Shown here: in pieces, positions 14,916 through 20,139 of the stretch
Layout: every line of letters begins with the position of its first letter
Numbering within the stretch: position 1 is the first letter of the stretch
Assembly: GCA_945901035.1 (NCBI GenBank)
Contig: CAMDKN010000002.1
Span: 1 to 20,139 of the forward strand
Direction of reading: 5' to 3'
DNA: 20,139 bases
Origin: Gulosibacter massiliensis
Lineage (GTDB): Bacteria > Actinomycetota > Actinomycetes > Actinomycetales > Microbacteriaceae
Program-made: the position numbers and the translations under genes
Notes under the pieces: model-generated
Databases searched by the model: none
What the model was told of the DNA's origin: nothing
The model's input: only the letters and a program-made list of their open reading frames with translations

Positions 14916-14933
14916 GAGGCGGTTGCCGACCTC
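14916..14933 (-). terminator. Hairpin just after gltX
   Basis: On the minus strand GAGG, a bulged T, CGG, loop CAA, CCG, CCTC: seven base pairs starting 2 bases after the gltX stop. No T-run follows. It may end the gltX transcript before tRNA-Gln; the remaining bases up to tRNA-Gln hold no gene that I can see. Confidence 0.4.
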
Positions 14934-14935
14934 GG

Positions 14936-16432
14936 TTACAGTGTGCTTCGCAGGGCCCGAATCCGGGCGAGGCTCGATTCTTTGCCGAGAATTTCCATGG
15001 ATTCGAACAGCGGCGGGCTCACGCGTCGACCGGAAATAGCGGTGCGAACCGAGCCGAATGCGCTGCGGGGCTTGAGCCCGAGTTCGTCAATGAGGGAGGC
15101 CCGCAGGGTCGCCTCGATGTTGGCCGTTGACCAATCAACGAGCCCGTCGAGCGCAACGGTCGCCGCCTCGAGAATCTGAGCGGTGTCCGCATCGAGTGTG
15201 GCCCGAGCGTCATCGGACACGGTGAGGTCTGCGTCTTCGGTGAACAGGAAACGCACCATCTCGGGGATCTCCCCCATCAACTGGGTGCGCTCCTGAATGT
15301 GAGGCGCGATTTCCGTGAGAAGCGCCAACTGATTGCTGGTGGGGGTCGCGTCGACGAGTCCCGCGGAATGCAGGTAGGGCAGGGTGCGATCGATGAACGC
15401 CTCACGGGACAACAACCGGATGTGATCGCCGTTGACGGACTCGGCTTTTTTCACGTCGAAGCGCGCGGGGTTCGGGTTCACATCGCTCACATCGAACGCG
15501 GCGATCATCTCGTCGATGGTGAAGATGTCGCGGTCCGCCGCAATCGACCATCCCAGCAGGGACAGGTAGTTGAGAAGCCCCTCGCGGATGAAGCCGCGTT
15601 CGCGGTGGTGGAACAGGTTCGATTCGGGGTCGCGCTTGGACAACTTTTTGTTACCCTCGCCCATCACATACGGGAGGTGTCCGAATCGAGGGGCGAACGT
15701 CGTCACTCCGATGTCGATGAGGGCGTGATACAACGCAATCTGTCGCGGCGTCGACGACAACAGGTCTTCGCCGCGCAGGACGTGCGTGACGCCCATGAGC
15801 GCATCGTCGACGGGGTTGACGAAGGTGTAGAGCGGCGCTCCGTTCGGCCGAACCACCACAAAATCTGATGTCGTGCCGCGGGGGAACGAAATCGGTCCGC
15901 GGACGAGGTCATCGAACCCTAAGTCGTCATCGGGGACCCGCAGTCGCAGCGCGGGGTTGCGGCCCTCCGCGCGAAAGGCTGCGCGTTCGTCCGCGGTGAG
16001 GTCGCGCTCGAAATTGTCGTATCCCATCTTGGGGTCGCGTCCGAGAGAAACGTTTCGCGCTTCCATTTCCTCGGGGGTCACGTACGACTCGTACAGGTGA
16101 CCGGAGGTCAACAGTGCATCAATCACGTCCTGATAAATAGCGGTCCGCTGGGACTGTCGGTACGGCTCATGCGGTCCACCCGTGACAACTCCTTCATCCC
16201 AATCCAGACCGAGCCACGACAACGCATCCAACAGTTGCTCGTACGACTCCTCCGAATCGCGTTCCGCGTCGGTGTCTTCGATTCGGAAAATGAAGGTTCC
16301 CCCGACGTGTCGCGCGTACGCCCAGTTGAACAGGCACGTCCGAACGAGTCCGACGTGCGGGGTGCCGGTCGGCGAGGGGCAAAACCGAACACGGATATCA
16401 CTTCCGGTGGCGGTCGAGAACGGTGTTGTCAT
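14936..16432 (-). CDS. gltX: Glutamate--tRNA ligase GltX
   Basis: Charges tRNA-Glu, and in organisms without GlnRS also tRNA-Gln, with glutamate. The 498-residue class I synthetase has the HIGH motif as HVGL (26-29) after PSPTGTP, the segment [11 protein letters not shown] at about 49-59, the [11 protein letters not shown] region at about 221-231 and the KMSKS motif as KLSKR (263-267), followed by the helical anticodon-binding domain. ATG 16432 lies 12 bases after the stop of the MFS gene, with GAGAAG 3 bases upstream and a TAGACT hexamer overlapping the MFS stop. Discriminating versus non-discriminating behaviour was not determined. Confidence 0.96.
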   Translation of the reverse strand: MTTPFSTATGSDIRVRFCPSPTGTPHVGLVRTCLFNWAYARHVGGTFIFRIEDTDAERDSEESYEQLLDALSWLGLDWDEGVVTGGPHEPYRQSQRTAIYQDVIDALLTSGHLYESYVTPEEMEARNVSLGRDPKMGYDNFERDLTADERAAFRAEGRNPALRLRVPDDDLGFDDLVRGPISFPRGTTSDFVVVRPNGAPLYTFVNPVDDALMGVTHVLRGEDLLSSTPRQIALYHALIDIGVTTFAPRFGHLPYVMGEGNKKLSKRDPESNLFHHRERGFIREGLLNYLSLLGWSIAADRDIFTIDEMIAAFDVSDVNPNPARFDVKKAESVNGDHIRLLSREAFIDRTLPYLHSAGLVDATPTSNQLALLTEIAPHIQERTQLMGEIPEMVRFLFTEDADLTVSDDARATLDADTAQILEAATVALDGLVDWSTANIEATLRASLIDELGLKPRSAFGSVRTAISGRRVSPPLFESMEILGKESSLARIRALRSTL

Positions 16433-16441
16433 GTTCTTCTC

Positions 16442-16447
16442 AGTCTA
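16442..16447 (-). promoter_or_regulatory. Possible -10 element for gltX inside the MFS stop region
   Basis: TAGACT on the minus strand, 9 bases before the gltX ATG; its TAG is the MFS stop codon. The following GAGAAG may act as a weak Shine-Dalgarno sequence, so gltX could be read both from the operon and from a very short leader of its own. Confidence 0.35.
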
Positions 16448-17638
16448 TTCCGCGGTCTCGCGCGCCCGGAGAACAGCAATCAACGCGATGAGGGCGGAGG
16501 CCGATCCGACAAACGCGAACGACGCGATCGAGAGACCGGGGTACCCGAGGAACATCACCGCGGGGCCGGCGAGCAATCCGGCGAGCGCCCCCGAGGCGCT
16601 CATCACCGAATCGCTTCGTCCCTGCGTTCGAAGCCGTTTCGGACCCTGCGACAATTCGCCGATCAGCGCCGAGCCCGCCACCGTGTTGGCACTCCACCCC
16701 AACCCCAACAGAATCAGCCCGATGGTGACCGCCGTTGTGTCCATCGCCATGAATGCGGTCATTGCCAAACTGATCGCGAGCACCACCTGCCCCAGGATGA
16801 TGACCGGTATTCGCCCGATTTTGTCGCTGAGGATGCCGAAGACCGGCGACAACGCGTACATTCCGGCAACGTGTAAGGAAATGACGAAACTGGATTCGGC
16901 GACGGAAGCACCGCCGTGGACCAGGTGCACCGGTGTCATGGCCATCACCGCCACCATCGTGGCGTGCCCCAATCCGATCACAGCAATGGCCAGCGGGACG
17001 GCGCGGGAAAGTTTCGCGGCGGATGCTATCGCACTGGGCGACACCGTCACCGTGGGAACGTTGGGTCCGAAACCCCACCAATAGGTGGCTGCAGCCGCGA
17101 TTTGAGCCGCGACAGTGAAGAGAAACGGGCCGGTGAGTTCCGGCATCCCCAGCGAGTCGCCGATGAGCACCCCGACCCCGTTGAGGTTCGGGCCAACGAT
17201 GGCCCCCACCGTTGTCGCCCACACCACCATCGACAGGTCGCGCCCGCGATTTTCCGGTGCCGAAAAGTCGGTGACCGCGAATCGTGCTTGCAGGTTCACC
17301 GCGCCTCCGACACCGAGTCCGAGAAGTCCGAGGAGCACGAGCGGGAGCGACATCAGTCCCCCGGCGACGATAATCAGAATCCCGCCGAGCGTGGAAATCG
17401 TGGCACCCAGCGTCAGTGCCCGCCTGCGTCCGCGCTGCATGGCCAACCGCGCGAGCGGGATTGCCGCGACCGCCGAGCCGAGGGTCGACATCGTGGCGGC
17501 GAGTCCCGCGGCGGATTCCCCTCCCGCGACGTGTGCCGCAAGAAGCGAGCCGACGGATATCGCCGTACCGAGTCCCACCCCCGCAAAAATTTGCCCGGCG
17601 ATGAGCGCGCGCCGAATTCGGCGAACTTCTGGGTCCAC
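16445..17638 (-). CDS. Major facilitator superfamily transporter
   Basis: A 397-residue integral membrane protein with about twelve hydrophobic helices in two six-helix halves and a basic segment (MQRGRRRA) after the second or third helix, as expected for the MFS loop 2-3. It looks like a drug:H+ antiporter-type or small-molecule exporter, but no substrate can be read. The GTG start at 17638 shares one base with the TAG stop of the FAH-family gene, so the two are coupled. It lies between the FAH-family gene and gltX; I recall an MFS gene near the same pair in mycobacteria, suggesting old synteny rather than a recent insertion. Confidence 0.88.
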   Translation of the reverse strand: MDPEVRRIRRALIAGQIFAGVGLGTAISVGSLLAAHVAGGESAAGLAATMSTLGSAVAAIPLARLAMQRGRRRALTLGATISTLGGILIIVAGGLMSLPLVLLGLLGLGVGGAVNLQARFAVTDFSAPENRGRDLSMVVWATTVGAIVGPNLNGVGVLIGDSLGMPELTGPFLFTVAAQIAAAATYWWGFGPNVPTVTVSPSAIASAAKLSRAVPLAIAVIGLGHATMVAVMAMTPVHLVHGGASVAESSFVISLHVAGMYALSPVFGILSDKIGRIPVIILGQVVLAISLAMTAFMAMDTTAVTIGLILLGLGWSANTVAGSALIGELSQGPKRLRTQGRSDSVMSASGALAGLLAGPAVMFLGYPGLSIASFAFVGSASALIALIAVLRARETAE

Positions 17639-18417
17639 TAGGACACTCGGTCGTCGCGGTTTTGTGCTGGGTTGGACAGAGTACCGATGCCCTCAATCGT
17701 GATGTCAACGGTCTGACCATCCACGAACCCGCCCAGTCCGGCGGGAGTTCCGGTGCAGATGATGTCGCCGGGGTACAGCGTGAGTCCGTTCGACACAAAC
17801 GCGATGATCTCGGGGATCTTGTGGGTCATGTCCCCGGTAAATCCATGACGTCGAACCTCGCCATCAACTCGGGTGGTGATTTCGTTGTGCGCGAACGGGT
17901 CGAATTCTGTTTCGATCCACGGTCCGATCGGACAGAACGTGTCGAAACCTTTGGCGCGGGCCCACTGCCCGTCGGCGAACATCACGTCGCGGGCGGACAC
18001 ATCATTCGCGATGGTGTATCCGAACACGACATCCGCCCAGTCCTTTTCGTGGACGCGGTGAGCGACTTTACCGATGACAACGGTGAGTTCGCCTTCGTGC
18101 ACGATTCGCCCCTCGACGGGCGGCAACACGATCGTGTCGCCCGGCCCAATGATGGTGGTCGGCGGCTTGAAAAAAATTAAGGGAGTCGGAGGGCCATCGT
18201 GGTGCATCTCCGCAGCGTGTTCGGCGAAATTCATCCCGACACACACGATCTTGGACGGGGAAACGGGGGCCAGCGGAGTGATGTCCGCGAACGGGACCGT
18301 GTCGCTCGATCGGTGGATTCCGTCGTGAATCGGGTCACCCTCGACCAGCACCACGTCGTCGCCCTCAATCAGCCCATAACGCAATTCACCGTCGTGTTGA
18401 AACCGGACAACCTTCAT
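17638..18417 (-). CDS. Fumarylacetoacetate hydrolase (FAH) family protein
   Basis: Cytoplasmic enzyme of the FAH superfamily, whose members hydrolyse or decarboxylate acylpyruvates, oxaloacetate and related 2-oxo acids with a divalent metal. The 259-residue protein has the core VGMNFAEHAAE (60-70), metal ligands Glu108 and Glu110 in VHEGEL and Asp139 in NDVSARD, and the C-terminal GDIICTGTPAGLGGF. Of the family activities, acylpyruvase or oxaloacetate decarboxylase is more likely than true fumarylacetoacetate hydrolysis, because no tyrosine-degradation gene is nearby. ATG 18417 has TAGGCT 6 bases upstream, within the 25-base gap after typA, so it probably heads the FAH-MFS-gltX transcript. 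Confidence 0.9.
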   Translation of the reverse strand: MKVVRFQHDGELRYGLIEGDDVVLVEGDPIHDGIHRSSDTVPFADITPLAPVSPSKIVCVGMNFAEHAAEMHHDGPPTPLIFFKPPTTIIGPGDTIVLPPVEGRIVHEGELTVVIGKVAHRVHEKDWADVVFGYTIANDVSARDVMFADGQWARAKGFDTFCPIGPWIETEFDPFAHNEITTRVDGEVRRHGFTGDMTHKIPEIIAFVSNGLTLYPGDIICTGTPAGLGGFVDGQTVDITIEGIGTLSNPAQNRDDRVS

Positions 18418-18423
18418 TTGTCG

Positions 18424-18429
18424 AGCCTA
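18424..18429 (-). promoter_or_regulatory. Leaderless -10 element for the FAH-family gene
   Basis: TAGGCT on the minus strand, then CGACAA (6 bases), then ATG at 18417. It lies in the 25-base gap after the typA stop. No Shine-Dalgarno sequence. Confidence 0.6.
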
Positions 18430-18442
18430 GTCCCGCAGACCG

Positions 18443-20139
18443 TTAGTCGTTCTGTTTCTTGAGGCGCGACGCCGCCCGCTGGCGCGCGTTCTGCTCGAGT
18501 TCGACCTTACGGATTCGAACCTTTGCGGGCGTCACCTCGACACACTCGTCTTCACGCGCAAATTCAAGACATTCCTCGAGCGTCATGTCGCGGGGCGGAG
18601 TCATCTTCTCAAGGATTTCTGACGTCGAGGAGCGAATGTTGTTGAGTTGCTTTTCCTTGGTCACGTTGACGTCCATATCGTCCGCGCGAGCGTTTTCCCC
18701 CACAACCATGCCCTCGTAGACCTCGTCACCGGGCTGAACGAAGAACGCCATCCGCTCTTGGAGCGCCATCATCGCGAACGGAGTCGCAACACCCTGACGG
18801 TCAGACACAATCGACCCGTTCTGGCGCGTGATGATCTGGCCTGCCCACGGACCGTATCCGTGCGCAATCGCGTTCGCAATACCGGTACCGCGCGAAATCG
18901 TGAGGAACTCGGTGCGGAAACCGATGAGCCCGCGCGACGGGACGATGAACTCCATCCGGACCCAGCCGGTTCCGTGATTCGTCATGCCCTCCATGCGGCC
19001 CTTGCGGGCGGCGAGAAGTTGGGTGATTGCACCGAGGTATTCCTCCGGCGCGTCGACGGTGAGGTGCTCGAACGGCTCGTGTGTCGCGCCGTTCACCTTC
19101 TTGGTGACAACCTGTGGCTTTCCGACCGTGAGTTCGAAACCTTCGCGTCGCATGTTCTCGACGAGAATCGCCAACGCGAGTTCTCCTCGTCCCTGGATCT
19201 CCCAGGCGTCGGGGCGACCGATATCGACGAGACGAACCGAGACGTTTCCGATGAGTTCGCGGTCGAGACGGTCTTTCACCATGCGTCCCGTGAGTTTGTG
19301 ACCCTTGACCTTGCCGACGAGCGGCGAGGTGTTGGTTCCTATGGTCATCGAGATGGCGGGTTCGTCGACCGTGATGACGGGAAGCGCACGCGGATCGTTC
19401 ATGTCGGCGATGGTCTCGCCGATGGTGATGTTCTCAATCCCAGCAACCGCGACGATGTCTCCGGCCGAAGCCGACTCGGTAGGAACGCGCTCGAGCGCCT
19501 TGGTCGCGAGCAATTCCGTGATGCGAACGTTTTCGACGGTTCCGTCGTGCTTCATCCACGCAACCGTTTGTCCCTTTCGCAGTTCACCGTGGAAGATGCG
19601 CAACAGCGCAATACGACCGAGGAACGGAGAGGCGTCCAGGTTGGTGACGTGAGCCTGCAGCGGGTGGTCGGTGTCGAACGTCGGTGCGGGGATGTGCTTG
19701 AGAATCGCGTCGAACAGCGGCTCGAGGTCGTCGTTGTCGGGCAGAGAACCATCCGCTGGGCGATTCCACGAGGCGGCGCCGTTACGGCCCGATGCATAGA
19801 CGATGGGGAGGTCGAGGATTCCGTCGAGGTCGAGGTCCGGAATATCGTCGTGAAGGTCGGAAGCGAGACCAAGAAGAAGGTCCTGCGACTCGTGCACGAC
19901 CTCGTCGATGCGCGCGTCCGGGCGGTCGGTCTTGTTGACCAAGAGGATGACGGGGAGTTTTGCTTCGAGCGCCTTACGCAGAACGAAACGGGTCTGGGGA
20001 AGCGGGCCCTCACTCGCGTCGACGAGAAGGACGACACCGTCGACCATGGAGAGTCCGCGTTCGACCTCTCCACCGAAGTCGGCGTGGCCGGGGGTGTCGA
20101 TGACGTTAATCGTGATCGGACCATTCGTCGCGTGCTTTC
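18443..20139 (-). CDS. typA: Translational GTPase TypA/BipA (partial, N-terminus outside the window)
   Basis: TypA/BipA is a ribosome-binding GTPase related to EF-G, involved in ribosome assembly and stress or low-temperature growth. About 565 residues are visible up to the TAA stop; the first roughly 70, including the G1 P-loop, are outside the window. The frame is open to the window edge. Seen are the G3 motif [21 protein letters not shown] split over the edge region, G4 NKTDRPDAR, a G5-like SGRNG, the EF-G-like domains III and V ([18 protein letters not shown]), and the TypA-specific C-terminal portion with [13 protein letters not shown] and GTGIAN. An internal ATG at 20047 is not the start, since coding continues upstream of it. 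Confidence 0.96.
   Translation of the reverse strand, partial: KHATNGPITINVIDTPGHADFGGEVERGLSMVDGVVLLVDASEGPLPQTRFVLRKALEAKLPVILLVNKTDRPDARIDEVVHESQDLLLGLASDLHDDIPDLDLDGILDLPIVYASGRNGAASWNRPADGSLPDNDDLEPLFDAILKHIPAPTFDTDHPLQAHVTNLDASPFLGRIALLRIFHGELRKGQTVAWMKHDGTVENVRITELLATKALERVPTESASAGDIVAVAGIENITIGETIADMNDPRALPVITVDEPAISMTIGTNTSPLVGKVKGHKLTGRMVKDRLDRELIGNVSVRLVDIGRPDAWEIQGRGELALAILVENMRREGFELTVGKPQVVTKKVNGATHEPFEHLTVDAPEEYLGAITQLLAARKGRMEGMTNHGTGWVRMEFIVPSRGLIGFRTEFLTISRGTGIANAIAHGYGPWAGQIITRQNGSIVSDRQGVATPFAMMALQERMAFFVQPGDEVYEGMVVGENARADDMDVNVTKEKQLNNIRSSTSEILEKMTPPRDMTLEECLEFAREDECVEVTPAKVRIRKVELEQNARQRAASRLKKQND

Overview
The window looks like a gene-dense chromosomal segment from a high-GC Gram-positive bacterium (Actinomycetota), most likely a Microbacteriaceae-type organism with a compact genome. 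The basis is the high GC content, the DUF3515 lipoprotein (an actinobacterial family), the CCA-less tRNA genes and a gene order that I recall from other actinobacteria, including mycobacteria: FAH-family gene, gltX, tRNA-Gln/tRNA-Glu, leuC, leuD, gpsA, ddl, DUF3515, thiL, recG, rsmD. There is no intergenic gap above about 200 bases, no mobile element, no CRISPR array and no phage gene. The family assignment is inference; the gene content is read directly.

Layout. Nearly everything is on the minus strand, so transcription runs from the right end to the left. From right to left: typA (5' end outside the window), an FAH-family hydrolase, an MFS transporter and gltX form one tight block. Then come tRNA-Gln(CTG), a diacylglycerol kinase-like lipid kinase, tRNA-Glu(CTC) and a TerC-family membrane protein. 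Next is a long run, leuC, leuD, murA, plsC, gpsA, an alpha/beta hydrolase, a membrane-anchored MurF-like ligase and a divergent Ddl-like ATP-grasp ligase, with most genes overlapping or nearly touching. Two plus-strand genes, a DUF3515 lipoprotein and rsmD, sit between minus-strand ddl, thiL and recG (3' end outside the window). They form alternating divergent and convergent pairs.

Function. The block from murA to the Ddl-like gene is an envelope-building region: MurA starts peptidoglycan precursor synthesis, GpsA and PlsC supply glycerol-3-phosphate and acylate phospholipid precursors, and the lipid kinase recycles lipid. LeuCD is the isopropylmalate isomerase of leucine synthesis. GltX and the two tRNAs belong to glutamate/glutamine charging.

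The two most notable things are these. (1) Genes that head a transcript repeatedly show a TANNNT hexamer ending exactly 6 or 7 bases before the start codon (recG, rsmD, thiL, DUF3515, leuC, lipid kinase, FAH), which is the signature of leaderless mRNA. Several genes inside the operons instead have clear Shine-Dalgarno sequences. (2) The trio hydrolase / transmembrane MurF-like ligase / divergent Ddl is a translationally coupled group. Its Mur ligase has membrane helices in place of the UDP-substrate-binding N-terminal domain, so it may be a membrane-located peptide-ligation module distinct from ordinary cytoplasmic MurF and Ddl.
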